DNA of 64,000 bases from Pedobacter lusitanus (GCF_040026395.1 NZ_CP157278.1:3410001-3474000); one strand, 5' to 3'. Shown: positions 1 to 8,033, numbered from the stretch's first letter. Program-made: numbers and translations. Notes: generated by a model from the letters alone, not told the origin.

Positions 1-683
1 TCTTCACCAATCCTGTTTTCTTTTGGAACTTTAACATCATTGAACATCAGAGAATGCGTATCAGATCCACGGATCCCCATTTTATTCTCTTTCGGGCCAA
101 TAGTAAAGCCTTCCATTCCCTTTTCTACAATAAAAGCATTGATTCCTTTATGCTTCAGATCCGGATGGGTCTGAGCAATTACCAGATAAGTTGAGGCATT
201 TTTACCGTTTGTTATCCAGTTTTTTGTTCCGTTTAACAAGTAGTAATCACCTTTATCTTCGGCAGTGGTTTGCTGGGAAGTCGCATCAGATCCTGCTTCA
301 GGTTCAGATAAACAAAACGCACCGATCTGCTGTCCCGAAGCCAGAGGCTTCAGATATTTCTCTTTCTGGAATTCAGAGCCATAAGCCTCCAGACCGTAAC
401 AAACCAAAGAATTATTGACTGAAACCACAACCGAAGCTGAAGCATCAATTTTAGAAAGTTCTTCCATGACCAGGACGTAGGATACTGCATCCAGACCGCT
501 GCCACCGAATTTTTCTGAAACCATCATTCCTAAAAAGCCCAGCTCACCAAGTTTTTTAACTTGTTCTGCAGGAAACTTCTGGTGTTCATCTCTTTCAATC
601 ACGCCAGGCTTCAATTCATTCTGCGCAAAATCTCTCGCAGCCTGCTGGATCATCAATTGTTCTTCACTTAGTTGAAATAGCAT
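1..683 (-). CDS. Acyl-CoA dehydrogenase, N-terminal part (cut by window edge)
   Basis: FAD-dependent enzyme that oxidises acyl-CoA to trans-2-enoyl-CoA in fatty acid or branched-chain amino acid breakdown, in the cytoplasm. I translated 227 codons from the ATG at 683-681; the C-terminal part lies outside the window. Residues 1-120 form the alpha-helical N-domain, with a GGSGLDA stretch near residue 60. The family signature GAFCLSEPEAGSDA (residues 121-134) contacts FAD and substrate, and NGTKNWITNG (151-160) follows. The catalytic Glu would be in the missing part, so short-chain, isovaleryl and glutaryl subtypes cannot be separated. A TAAATTTG box on the minus strand (714-721) lies just upstream and could be its -7 element. 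Confidence 0.93.
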   Translation of the reverse strand, partial: MLFQLSEEQLMIQQAARDFAQNELKPGVIERDEHQKFPAEQVKKLGELGFLGMMVSEKFGGSGLDAVSYVLVMEELSKIDASASVVVSVNNSLVCYGLEAYGSEFQKEKYLKPLASGQQIGAFCLSEPEAGSDATSQQTTAEDKGDYYLLNGTKNWITNGKNASTYLVIAQTHPDLKHKGINAFIVEKGMEGFTIGPKENKMGIRGSDTHSLMFNDVKVPKENRIGE

Positions 684-733
684 AATAATTATATTTGGAA
701 AATTACTTTTTGCCAAATTTAGTATTTCAAAAC

Positions 734-763
734 GAAAGATACTATGGTTGCATAGTATCTTTC
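734..763 (-). terminator. Hairpin terminator after panD
   Basis: A perfect 13-bp stem (734-746 with 751-763) and a 4-nt loop lie between the panD stop and the acyl-CoA dehydrogenase. On the minus strand a short T-rich stretch follows. It probably ends the panC-panD transcript; the U-tract is weak. Confidence 0.6.
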
Positions 764-803
764 CGAAAAATAACGATATTCTGATAAAATTTTAACCGGC
801 TGC

Positions 804-1154
804 CTATTTCAGCAAGTGGTTGTTATCATCAGGAAAAACCAGGATAGGTTTGTATTTTTTAGCTTCTTCTATAGGTAAGGATCCGTAAGAAATAATAATC
901 AGCGTATCTCCAACCTGTACCTGTCTTGCAGCTGCACCATTCAGGCACACTGTACCTTTACCGCGTTCGCCTTTAATCACATAGGTTTCAAATCTTGCCC
1001 CGTTATTATTATTGACAATCTGAACCTTTTCATTAGCAATGATATTTGCGGCATCCATCAGGTCTTCATCAATAGTAATGCTGCCTACATAGTTTAATTC
1101 CGCCTGTGTTACTCTGACACGGTGTATTTTCGATTTTAATATCTCGATAATCAT
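804..1154 (-). CDS. panD: Aspartate 1-decarboxylase
   Basis: Converts L-aspartate to beta-alanine for pantothenate and coenzyme A synthesis. The 116-residue length is normal for PanD. The self-cleavage site is visible as Gly24-Ser25 in NYVGSITID; processing there makes the Ser25-derived pyruvoyl cofactor. The conserved NGAAAR segment lies near residues 72-77. The start is the ATG at 1154-1152. The gene sits 44 nt downstream of panC on the same strand, so its product beta-alanine feeds the next enzyme made from the same probable operon. Confidence 0.96.
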   Translation of the reverse strand: MIIEILKSKIHRVRVTQAELNYVGSITIDEDLMDAANIIANEKVQIVNNNNGARFETYVIKGERGKGTVCLNGAAARQVQVGDTLIIISYGSLPIEEAKKYKPILVFPDDNNHLLK

Positions 1155-1198
1155 GCTGTAAAGTTAGATAATATAATATAGATTTAATGTAATTCGTG

Positions 1199-2065
1199 TC
1201 AGTTCAGCATCATGTTATCGATCAGCCTGGTCTCTCCGACTTTCGCCGCAACCAGTGCAACCAGATGCTGCGCCGTTTTGTCCTGTTCAGGAAGAAGGGT
1301 TTCGCTGTTTGCGATCGTAAAATAATCAAGTTCCACACCTTCTGCACTATGTATAATAGCAACAGCCTCCCGAAGCAGGGTTTCTATACTTTCTGTATGG
1401 AAATGATCTTTTACATAAAACAGCGCCTTACTTAGCACCAAAGCATGTTCATGCTCCAAAGCAGATAAATGTATATTTCTGGAACTCATAGCCAGACCGT
1501 CATCTTCTCTGATTATAGGACAGGAAATAATCTGTACCGGTAAATTGAAATGAGCTACCATATTGCGGATCATCAGCACCTGCTGAAAATCTTTCTGACC
1601 AAAAAAAGCAAGATCAGGATCTACTGCATCAAAAAGTTTTTTCACAATCTGTGTTACGCCCTGATAATGTCCGCGTCTGAATTCGCCTTCCAGCAAAAAC
1701 TCGGCAGGACCAAGATCAATATGCCACTTTTCAGGTACAGGATACATCTCGTTAACCGAGGGCATAAAAACGAAATCGCAGCCCGCCTCCTGTAACATTT
1801 CAATATCATGTTGCAGAGGCCTCGGATATTTCTCAAGATCTTTAGGGTCAGTAAACTGCGTTGGATTCACAAAAATGCTGCATACCACAATATCTGCATG
1901 CTGCTGAGCAATCTTAACCAGAGAAACGTGTCCTTTGTGCAAAGCACCCATAGTAGGTACTAATGCAATTTTTTGTTGAGCCAGCTTTCGCGGCTTCAGC
2001 AAGCTATTTAAACCTGCTATAGTATTTATAACTTCCAAACCGGGTTGTAAAATTTCAAAGTCCAA
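1199..2065 (-). CDS. panC: Pantothenate synthetase
   Basis: ATP-dependent ligase joining pantoate and beta-alanine to form pantothenate. The HIGH-type nucleotide-binding motif PTMGALHKGH is at residues 37-46, FVNPTQF follows near 65, and FGQKDFQQ and the KMSKS-equivalent MSSRN lie further on. The length (288) is normal. The start used is a TTG at 2065-2063. A second in-frame TTG at 2038-2036 would give an N-terminus closer to the usual PanC length before the PTMG motif, so the first nine residues are uncertain. First gene of panC-panD, divergent from the glycogen-synthase-like gene. Confidence 0.96.
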   Translation of the reverse strand: MDFEILQPGLEVINTIAGLNSLLKPRKLAQQKIALVPTMGALHKGHVSLVKIAQQHADIVVCSIFVNPTQFTDPKDLEKYPRPLQHDIEMLQEAGCDFVFMPSVNEMYPVPEKWHIDLGPAEFLLEGEFRRGHYQGVTQIVKKLFDAVDPDLAFFGQKDFQQVLMIRNMVAHFNLPVQIISCPIIREDDGLAMSSRNIHLSALEHEHALVLSKALFYVKDHFHTESIETLLREAVAIIHSAEGVELDYFTIANSETLLPEQDKTAQHLVALVAAKVGETRLIDNMMLN

Positions 2066-2109
2066 AGTTGGTCAATTATATAATCCCAACAAAACATCTC
2101 GGCAAGATA

Positions 2110-2140
2110 TTGATAAATTTGAATAAATTGCTTACCTTTG
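2110..2140 (+). promoter_or_regulatory. Bacteroidota-type promoter for the GT5-like gene
   Basis: TTG at 2110-2112, a 20-nt spacer and a perfect TAnnTTTG box (TACCTTTG, 2133-2140) match the known -33/-7 consensus of Bacteroidota sigma factor. The start codon is about 45 nt further on. Confidence 0.7.
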
Positions 2141-2184
2141 CCCCTTGATTATCTTTTCTTTAACATAAATATTTATTCACAAAT

Positions 2185-3015
2185 ATGGAGATGGCAAAAA
2201 CGAAGCTACTGATTGTTACACACGAGATGTCGCCTTTCCTGGAACTCACCAAAATTTCAGAGATTACCCGTCAATTACCTCAGGCAATGCAGGAAAAAGG
2301 ATTTGAGATCCGTATTCTAATGCCAAGGTTCGGGAATATTAATGAACGTAGGAACAGGCTGCACGAAGTTATTCGTTTATCGGGTATGAACATCATGATT
2401 GATGACAATGACAACCCACTTATTATCAAAGTTGCATCAATTCCAGCAGCCCGTATGCAGGTGTACTTCCTGGACAATGAAGATTATTTCCAGCGCAAGT
2501 ATGTATTCAGAGATAAAGAAAACAAGTTTTATGCAGACAATGACGAAAGAACAATCTTCTTTTGCAAAGGCGCACTGGAAACTGTTAAAAAACTGGGCTG
2601 GGCACCGGATATCGTGCATTGCCATGGCTGGATGACCTCACTGGTTCCTGCCTATATCAAAACTTCTTACAAAAACGACCCTACATTCAAGAATTCAAAA
2701 GTTGTTTATTCTGTTTATGAAAATTGTTTCACAGAGACTTTACATGCTGATTTGCATAAGAAAGCCGTGATGAACAACATGACAGCTGACGACACTAAAG
2801 TTTTCGAAAATGCAGACAGTAATACTTTACATATGGGTGCAATTGCTTACTCTGACGCTGTGGTTCTGGCCGATGAGAAAATTGATGCCAATGTGTTAAA
2901 ATTTGTTAAAGATTCAAATAAGCCAACTTTAGCCTTTAATTTAACCGAAAATTTCGAGAACTTCTACTCTTTATATGAGGAAATCTCGAACGATGAATTG
3001 GTTTCAATTGCATAA
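2185..3015 (+). CDS. Glycogen/starch synthase-like protein, N-terminal GT5 domain only
   Basis: Similar to the N-terminal Rossmann domain of GT5 glycogen synthases. The VTHEMSPFLELTK start resembles the substrate-binding N-terminus, residues near 30-55 read QLPQAMQEKGFEIRILMPRF, and DIVHCHGWMTSLVPAYIK near 142-159 is the typical His-containing segment. It has 276 residues against about 480 for a full enzyme; the C-terminal GT1 domain with the E-x7-E motif is absent and no remnant follows. The ADP-glucose motif KxGGL is replaced by TKISEI. It is therefore unlikely to be a normal glycogen synthase. Start ATG 2185, or ATG 2191. DUF4270 follows after 23 nt. Confidence 0.8.
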   Translation: MEMAKTKLLIVTHEMSPFLELTKISEITRQLPQAMQEKGFEIRILMPRFGNINERRNRLHEVIRLSGMNIMIDDNDNPLIIKVASIPAARMQVYFLDNEDYFQRKYVFRDKENKFYADNDERTIFFCKGALETVKKLGWAPDIVHCHGWMTSLVPAYIKTSYKNDPTFKNSKVVYSVYENCFTETLHADLHKKAVMNNMTADDTKVFENADSNTLHMGAIAYSDAVVLADEKIDANVLKFVKDSNKPTLAFNLTENFENFYSLYEEISNDELVSIA

Positions 3016-3038
3016 ACTCAGGTATTATTAAATTAATT

Positions 3039-4526
3039 ATGAAATTTTCAAAACTAGACTTATTGACCCTGTTAATAAGTCTTTTTCTTTTCTCGTCTTG
3101 TAAAGACTCCAGTACTATAGGTTTAGATGTTGATCCTGCTAACAGAATTGACGGAATACTGCTTGATACCGTTACAGTTACTTCAAGAACAGTAGCAGAC
3201 GAGCCCGTTACTACCTACTTTTCAGCAACTCAAACCTCAGCTGCAGGACTTTCAAGATACCCGCTTGGACAGATGACCGATGCTATTTTCGGCTCTACAA
3301 CAGCAAGTCTGGCTATGTCCCTGGGTTTACCTTCAAATACCGGATTTAATGATTTTGGTAAAAATGCAACGGTTGACTCTGCGGTTTTAGTATTACCTTA
3401 TCAGATAACACCTGCAACAGCAGCAAGTACGGCAGCAGGCGTGAGCCTCTTCTCTCCATTGTATGGTGACAGTACTGCAGCATTTAACATCAATGTTAGT
3501 CAGCTGGATGCAAACCTGTATACGCAAAGTAAATTCATGAGTAATACAGCATACGCTGCAAGCACTCCACTGGGTTCATTACTCGCTTTGGCAAAACCGA
3601 CAACCCCGTTCAAAGTCAGAACAATCGTAACCGGAGGTCCGGACACCCTGATTGCTGTAGTTCCTCAGCTTAGAATTAAGCTGACACCAAGCATGATACA
3701 AAGTAAAATCGCGGCACTGGATTCAGCTACATTAAGCACCGTAGCTAACCTGAATGCATCTTTTAAAGGTTTAAAAGTTACAGCAGCTGCCGCTTCGGGA
3801 AAACCAGGGGGAATCATGTTTATTGATTTCAGAAGCACAAGCGCTAATCTTGAAGTGTATTACAGAAGACCAAATAAAACGACACCGGCAAATACAGATA
3901 CTGCTGTAGTCAGATTCCCTGTTAACGTGGGATCAGCTCCGGTTGCTGCAACTGTAAATCATGATTATACGAATACGCCAATAGCTGCGCAGATTAAGAC
4001 ACCTGCAGATTATCCGGTAACTTATTTACAGGCGATGAGTGGTGTGAGAAACAAGATCACTTTCCCTTATCTTAAAAACCTGAAAGCATCTCTGGGCACC
4101 AAAATTGTAATCAACAAGGCAGAACTGGTAGTTGATATCAGTGATCCTGCCGATTCAATTCCATTCAAAATCCCACCACGTCTTGCTTTATACAGACTGG
4201 ATATTGCTCAACAGAGACAGAATATACCTGATAACAACCCGGCATCACAAACTAATCCTTCTGGAGATCCGCGTGCTGTATTACCTTTTGGAGGTTACTA
4301 TGATAAGACCAAGAAAAGTTATACGTTCGTAATTACCAACTATATTCAGGATCTGGTTGATGGCAAAACTGTTGATTACGGAACTTATCTGGCCCCTACA
4401 TCGGCAAGTGAATTTAATGTATTCCCTTATCCGACTTCAGCTGGCAGAGCGGTAATTGGTTCATTCAATAATCCGTCGAACACAAAAATCAGACTTAACA
4501 TATATTACATTAAAAATCCTAATTAA
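3039..4526 (+). CDS. DUF4270 family lipoprotein
   Basis: A 495-residue exported lipoprotein. The signal peptide ends in the lipobox LFSSC with Cys21 as lipidation site, so it is expected in the outer membrane or periplasm. The segment after it (IGLDVDP, then a DTVTVTSRT stretch, YPLGQMTDAIFG) is the pattern of the DUF4270 family found in Bacteroidota; function unknown. The rest is beta-rich and Ala/Thr-rich without recognisable catalytic residues. It lies 23 nt after the GT5-like gene and is probably co-transcribed; a strong terminator follows. Confidence 0.8.
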   Translation: MKFSKLDLLTLLISLFLFSSCKDSSTIGLDVDPANRIDGILLDTVTVTSRTVADEPVTTYFSATQTSAAGLSRYPLGQMTDAIFGSTTASLAMSLGLPSNTGFNDFGKNATVDSAVLVLPYQITPATAASTAAGVSLFSPLYGDSTAAFNINVSQLDANLYTQSKFMSNTAYAASTPLGSLLALAKPTTPFKVRTIVTGGPDTLIAVVPQLRIKLTPSMIQSKIAALDSATLSTVANLNASFKGLKVTAAAASGKPGGIMFIDFRSTSANLEVYYRRPNKTTPANTDTAVVRFPVNVGSAPVAATVNHDYTNTPIAAQIKTPADYPVTYLQAMSGVRNKITFPYLKNLKASLGTKIVINKAELVVDISDPADSIPFKIPPRLALYRLDIAQQRQNIPDNNPASQTNPSGDPRAVLPFGGYYDKTKKSYTFVITNYIQDLVDGKTVDYGTYLAPTSASEFNVFPYPTSAGRAVIGSFNNPSNTKIRLNIYYIKNPN

Positions 4527-4545
4527 TCTTTAATGTTCATATTAT

Positions 4546-4577
4546 AAAAAAGGCCGCCCAAACTGGGTGGCCTTTTT
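4546..4577 (+). terminator. Rho-independent terminator after DUF4270 gene
   Basis: A GC-rich stem (GGCCGCCCA with TGGGTGGCC, one G-T pair) with a 3-nt loop is flanked by an A-run and a T-run, so it could act on both strands. Confidence 0.85.
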
Positions 4578-4639
4578 TGTTTCCGGACACCCCCATGTAA
4601 ATCAGCAGGATACCAGCATGATCATATCAACTTCTCTGC

Positions 4640-4737
4640 GAGCCCACATCCGTTACACTTCAGATCCACATCGAGTCCACCTTTTTGCACAAAAAGGTGG
4701 ACTCGATGTGGACTTACTGTGGACTCAACGTGGACTC
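4640..4737. repeat. Inverted array of 11-bp repeat units with a 23-bp perfect hairpin core
   Basis: Four copies of GTGGACTC/T start at 4697, 4708, 4719 and 4730, exactly 11 bp apart. Upstream, the reverse complement GAGTCCAC and decayed versions of it lie at 4673, 4662, 4651 and 4640, again 11 bp apart and in exact mirror register. The centre (4665-4687 with 4690-4712) is a perfect 23-bp stem with a 2-nt centre. The outer units pair only partly. It lies between two terminators in a gene-free gap between convergent genes. I recognise no known repeat family. The 11-bp step is about one DNA helical turn. Confidence 0.85.
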
Positions 4738-4786
4738 ATACGGTAGTTAACAGCCGGACTAAGTCTGTCTAATTAAATTCCAAATG

Positions 4787-4822
4787 AAAAAGCCCGGAAT
4801 GCTGTAAGGCATTCCGGGCTTT
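4787..4822 (-). terminator. Terminator after ssb (probably bidirectional)
   Basis: A 14-bp perfect stem (AAAGCCCGGAATGC and its complement) with a 6-nt loop. On the minus strand it is followed by a T-run. It lies 45 nt past the ssb stop codon. Confidence 0.85.
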
Positions 4823-4867
4823 CCATAAATTATGAGCCTGCTATTTCAGGCCTGATCAACAGACTGA

Positions 4868-5293
4868 TTAAAAAGGCAGATCACCTGAAATACCATCTGC
4901 ATCCAAATAATCATTTTCACTTTTCGGTGTACTGTTCGTGGTTACCGGTGTATTTTCAAAGTCGCTTTTTCTGCCCAGGATAGTAAAATTCTCAGCAACA
5001 ACTTCTGTTACATATTTTTTTATCTTCTCCCGGTCTTCAAATGACCGTGTACGTAGTTTTCCTTCTATATAAACGAGTTTTCCCTTCTGCAAATACTTTG
5101 ATGCCACTTCGGCTAACCCTCTCCACAGCACGATGTTATGCCATTCTGTTTGTTCAATACGTTTTCCATCTTTATTATAGGTTTCGGATGTAGCCAATGG
5201 AAAACTGGCAACGGTAACACCACCATCTAAGTGACGGACTTCAGGATCCTTCCCTAAATGTCCAACTAAAATTACTTTGTTAATACCTGACAT
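4868..5293 (-). CDS. ssb: Single-stranded DNA-binding protein
   Basis: Binds and protects single-stranded DNA during replication, recombination and repair. The N-terminal OB fold (about residues 1-108) shows the standard pattern MSGINKVILVGHLGKDPEVR, VASFPLATSETY, EWHNIVLW and LVYIEGKLRTRS. A short flexible linker leads to the acidic tip GDLPF at the C-terminus, which recruits partner proteins. At 141 residues it is a little shorter than E. coli SSB because of the linker. It starts 14 nt after the mutY stop on the same strand, so the two repair genes are likely co-transcribed. Confidence 0.95.
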   Translation of the reverse strand: MSGINKVILVGHLGKDPEVRHLDGGVTVASFPLATSETYNKDGKRIEQTEWHNIVLWRGLAEVASKYLQKGKLVYIEGKLRTRSFEDREKIKKYVTEVVAENFTILGRKSDFENTPVTTNSTPKSENDYLDADGISGDLPF

Positions 5294-5307
5294 GAATTTG
5301 GAGTTTG

Positions 5308-6357
5308 CTATTTGTTAAAATAGAAGTTAATAAATTTGGTTAGAATTTTCGGTTGCGGCAGTTGATCCAAATCAGGCCAAGTGACCCAATTCGCTTCTGT
5401 GCTCATATTAAAGTTAACGATATAATTATCTAAAGCAAAAAATTGAACATATATAATTTGGTGTGTCAGTAAATGTTTCATCTCCATCAACGGACGAATA
5501 ATAACATCTGCCCCAAACTTTTGTTTAACTTCCTGAGTAAACTCTTCATGATTTACAGCTGCCTCAGCCGCAGTTTCTATACGCGGAAAATCATACAGAT
5601 GCTGCCAGATATCTTCTAAAATCCTTTTATTAACCAGGACAGTATTATCCTGCTCACAGATAAAATAATTGATATAACGGGTTTTAACCTTCACTGTTTT
5701 GAGTTTAACAGGAAGAACAGGTATCAGTTTATTATTTTTCGCATAACAGGAAAGTACCAGCGGGCAAACTTCACAATCCGGTGATTTTGGCTTACACTGC
5801 AGTGCACCAAATTCCATGATGGCCTGATTATACAATGCGGGATCTTCCTGATCAATCAGAGACTGCGCAAGTTCAGAAAACTGCTTTTTTCCGGCAGTAC
5901 TGTTTATTGGTGTACTGATCCCAAAATACCGGGCAAGTACGCGAAACACATTCCCATCTAAAACCGCTTTTGCCTCACCGGAAGAAAAAGACGAAATAGC
6001 TGCCGCAGTATATTCACCCACTCCTTTAAGTTTGATCAGGTCTTTATAGCTGACAGGGAAAACCCCATCATACAGATCCATAATCTGACGCGCAGTAAAC
6101 AACATATTCCTCCCCCTGGAATAATAACCCAGACCTTGCCAGAGCTTTAAGATCTCTGTTTCACTGGCCGCTGCAAAATCACTTACAGCAGGATAGGCCT
6201 CCAGAAAGCGATTAAAATATGGCAACCCCTGTTCCACCCTTGTCTGTTGTAAAATAATCTCTGATAACCAGATCACATAGGGATCCTGTGTGTGTCTCCA
6301 GGGAAGATTTCTTTTGTTAGCCAGATACCATCTGGTAAGCTCTTGCTGAAATGCCAT
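5308..6357 (-). CDS. mutY: A/G-specific adenine DNA glycosylase
   Basis: Removes adenine mispaired with 8-oxoguanine. Visible features are LPWRHTQDPYVIWLSEIILQ with the catalytic Glu region (QQTRVEQ), the helix-hairpin-helix LKGVGEYTAAA, the catalytic Asp in VLDGNVFRV, and the [4Fe-4S] ligand pattern C-x6-C-x2-C-x5-C. The C-terminal third (about 230-349) fits the NUDIX-like 8-oxoG recognition domain. Length 349 is normal. The ATG at 6357 lies only 5 nt after a perfect TATTTTTG box (6363-6370), which suggests a leaderless mRNA. First gene of mutY-ssb. Confidence 0.95.
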   Translation of the reverse strand: MAFQQELTRWYLANKRNLPWRHTQDPYVIWLSEIILQQTRVEQGLPYFNRFLEAYPAVSDFAAASETEILKLWQGLGYYSRGRNMLFTARQIMDLYDGVFPVSYKDLIKLKGVGEYTAAAISSFSSGEAKAVLDGNVFRVLARYFGISTPINSTAGKKQFSELAQSLIDQEDPALYNQAIMEFGALQCKPKSPDCEVCPLVLSCYAKNNKLIPVLPVKLKTVKVKTRYINYFICEQDNTVLVNKRILEDIWQHLYDFPRIETAAEAAVNHEEFTQEVKQKFGADVIIRPLMEMKHLLTHQIIYVQFFALDNYIVNFNMSTEANWVTWPDLDQLPQPKILTKFINFYFNK

Positions 6358-6362
6358 AACCC

Positions 6363-6370
6363 CAAAAATA
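6363..6370 (-). promoter_or_regulatory. -7 box (TATTTTTG) directly before mutY
   Basis: A perfect TAnnTTTG match on the minus strand whose last base is 5 nt from the mutY ATG. No clear TTG -33 element is seen at the usual distance. Confidence 0.45.
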
Positions 6371-6545
6371 CAAGTAATCCATTATTTTGTCGATTTATAA
6401 ATTATTATTTTTCAGTGCTCAAAATTCTCCAATGTATATTTTGCTTTACCCTGTAGAAAAGTCCATTTCTGTAAAACTTGCAATTCCCTGATACTATTTG
6501 AGATAAATAATTGATCTTTTATTTTCCTATCTCATTAAAAAGCAA

Positions 6546-6553
6546 TACTTTTG
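6546..6553 (+). promoter_or_regulatory. -7 box for the HU gene
   Basis: TACTTTTG fits TAnnTTTG, 52 nt upstream of the HU start. The region about 20 nt upstream has only TTTTC, a weak -33 match. Confidence 0.5.
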
Positions 6554-6605
6554 CAACCCCAAATCACTTATAATATTAAACACACAACAATTAATAATAG
6601 AAAAT

Positions 6606-6908
6606 ATGACTAAGGCAGATATTATTTCAGAAATATCAACGAAAACAGGAATTGAAAAAGTAGATGTACAGGAAACCGTTGAGGCGTTCTTCAAAGTAAT
6701 CAAAAGTAGCATGATCGGTGGCGAAAATGTCTATGTTAGGGGTTTTGGAAGTTTTGTTGTTAAAAAGAGAGCACAAAAAACTGCCAGAAATATTTCAAAA
6801 AACACTGCGATTATTATTCCAGAGCATTTTGTACCAAGTTTCAAACCAGCAAAAGTTTTTGTTGATAAAGTAAAAAACAATTCAAAAAAACTAAGCGTAG
6901 AAGCTTAA
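6606..6908 (+). CDS. HU/IHF family DNA-binding protein
   Basis: Small histone-like protein that bends and compacts DNA. The 100 residues cover one HU fold: helices MTKADIISEISTKTG and VQETVEAFFKVIK, then the beta arm with VRGFGSFVVKKR, the family signature region. The arm carries ARNISKNTAIIIPEHFVPSFKPAK, where the more usual NP tip is altered to SKNTAIIIP. The start is the ATG at 6606. A TPR protein follows after 7 nt, so the pair is probably one operon. HU and IHF cannot be told apart from sequence alone here. Confidence 0.93.
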   Translation: MTKADIISEISTKTGIEKVDVQETVEAFFKVIKSSMIGGENVYVRGFGSFVVKKRAQKTARNISKNTAIIIPEHFVPSFKPAKVFVDKVKNNSKKLSVEA

Positions 6909-6915
6909 TCTGCTT

Positions 6916-7779
6916 ATGATGAACACTATCCGATCTAAACAGACATTGATTATTGCAGCAGTAATTTTGCTTGCGGTATTTTTGTTTACAAGAGATATTA
7001 AAGGTTTAGTGAAGCCGAAGAAAGAAACAACTGGCGTTCCTGCCGGGGGGCAACTTACTTCAGCAGGCAGTACAATTAATTTAACAGAGGTTTCAACCGC
7101 TGCTAAAAATTCAATTAATGCTAACTTAGCTGCTGAAATCACTACATTGGAAAATGCATATAAAACTGCATCTGAAGATCAGAAAGTGAATGCAGCAAAA
7201 GTTCTGGCAGAAAAATGGGATGATGTTGAACAAGCTGTTCCAAGCGCATTATATCTGGAAATCATTGCTGGCAAAGAGCGTAACCTGAATAGCTGGTTAG
7301 CTGCTGGTAGCCGGTTAATGAAAGCTTTTGACAATACACAGGATAGTTTAATCTCTCCTGTACTATTACAGAAAGCAAATGCAGCTTATACGAATGCTGT
7401 TGCACTGGATTCAACAAATCTTGAAGCTAAAACCGGCCTGGGGATCACTGTCGTTAACGGCATGGGTGCACCAATGTCAGGAATAGCAATGTTGCTGGAT
7501 GTCATTAAAAAAGACCCTGATAACCTGAAAGCAAACATGAGCTTGGGGACTTTTGCGATAAAATCCGGACAATTTGATAAAGCAATAACCAGGTTTAACG
7601 GTATCATTGCCAAAAAGCCTTCACCAGATGCTTATTTTTATCTGGCTACAGCTTATGAAAACCTGGGCAAAAACAAAGAGGCTGTTGAGGCTTACTTAAA
7701 CAGTAAAAAATTGGCAGCAAATCCAACCTTATCAAACTTTATTGATAAGAAAGTGGCTGAACTGAAAACCAAAAACTAA
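6916..7779 (+). CDS. Membrane-anchored TPR protein
   Basis: A 287-residue protein with one N-terminal membrane segment (about residues 10-25, LIIAAVILLAVFLF) that acts as an anchor, then a linker and a helical region. Residues about 165-285 contain tetratricopeptide repeats, for example AVALDSTNLEAKTGLGI, IKKDPDNLKANMSLGTFAIK and PDAYFYLATAYENLGKNKEA. TPRs mediate protein-protein contacts; the partner is unknown. It is placed between HU and RNase G, a small gene cluster that may be functionally mixed. It lies 7 nt after HU. Confidence 0.8.
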   Translation: MMNTIRSKQTLIIAAVILLAVFLFTRDIKGLVKPKKETTGVPAGGQLTSAGSTINLTEVSTAAKNSINANLAAEITTLENAYKTASEDQKVNAAKVLAEKWDDVEQAVPSALYLEIIAGKERNLNSWLAAGSRLMKAFDNTQDSLISPVLLQKANAAYTNAVALDSTNLEAKTGLGITVVNGMGAPMSGIAMLLDVIKKDPDNLKANMSLGTFAIKSGQFDKAITRFNGIIAKKPSPDAYFYLATAYENLGKNKEAVEAYLNSKKLAANPTLSNFIDKKVAELKTKN

Positions 7780-7815
7780 TAAACAGATTTATAAAAATAT
7801 TTAAACCTTACAATT

Positions 7816-7905
7816 ATGCCAAGCGGTAAAAAAAGAAAAAGACATAAAATGGCCACCCACAAACGTAAAAAACGTTTAAGAAAAAACAGACATAAGAAAA
7901 AATAG
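7816..7905 (+). CDS. 29-residue Lys/Arg-rich protein, mS38/bS22-like
   Basis: An ATG-to-TAG frame of 29 codons beginning MPSGKKRKRHKMATHKRKK and ending RHKKK; roughly 60% of residues are Lys, Arg or His. The KRKRHKM-x-K/RKKRLRK layout resembles the short AURKAIP1/COX24 (mS38-type) proteins, of which the actinobacterial bS22 ribosomal protein is an example. I infer a small ribosomal-subunit protein, from pattern only. It sits 36 nt after the TPR gene and is followed by a strong hairpin at 7919-7970, as expected for the last gene of a transcript. Confidence 0.72.
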   Translation: MPSGKKRKRHKMATHKRKKRLRKNRHKKK

Positions 7906-7918
7906 ATTTTTCTAGATG

Positions 7919-7980
7919 ATCAACGAAGAATAGATACTAAGGCTGGCCTTAGTATCTATTCTTCGTTGATTTGTTTTTTA
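7919..7980 (+). terminator. Very long perfect hairpin with T-rich tail
   Basis: A 25-bp stem without mismatches (7919-7943 with 7946-7970), a 2-nt centre and then TTGTTTTTTA. It separates the HU-TPR-small protein group from rng. The stem is far longer than a typical terminator. Confidence 0.8.
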
Positions 7981-8033
7981 TATATTCAGTCCATGTGTTT
8001 AATAAGGGATTCATCCCTTTAAATGTATAGCTT

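Noticed and set aside
2185..4526. Frameshifted or split glycogen synthase
   Set aside because: I looked for a GT1 domain after 3015 in the sequence; the next frame is a complete DUF4270 lipoprotein with its own signal peptide, so the short GT5 protein is not a simple frameshift.
4640..4737. Possible small CRISPR array
   Set aside because: Units are only 11 bp, spacers are absent and half of the units are inverted; no cas genes in the window.
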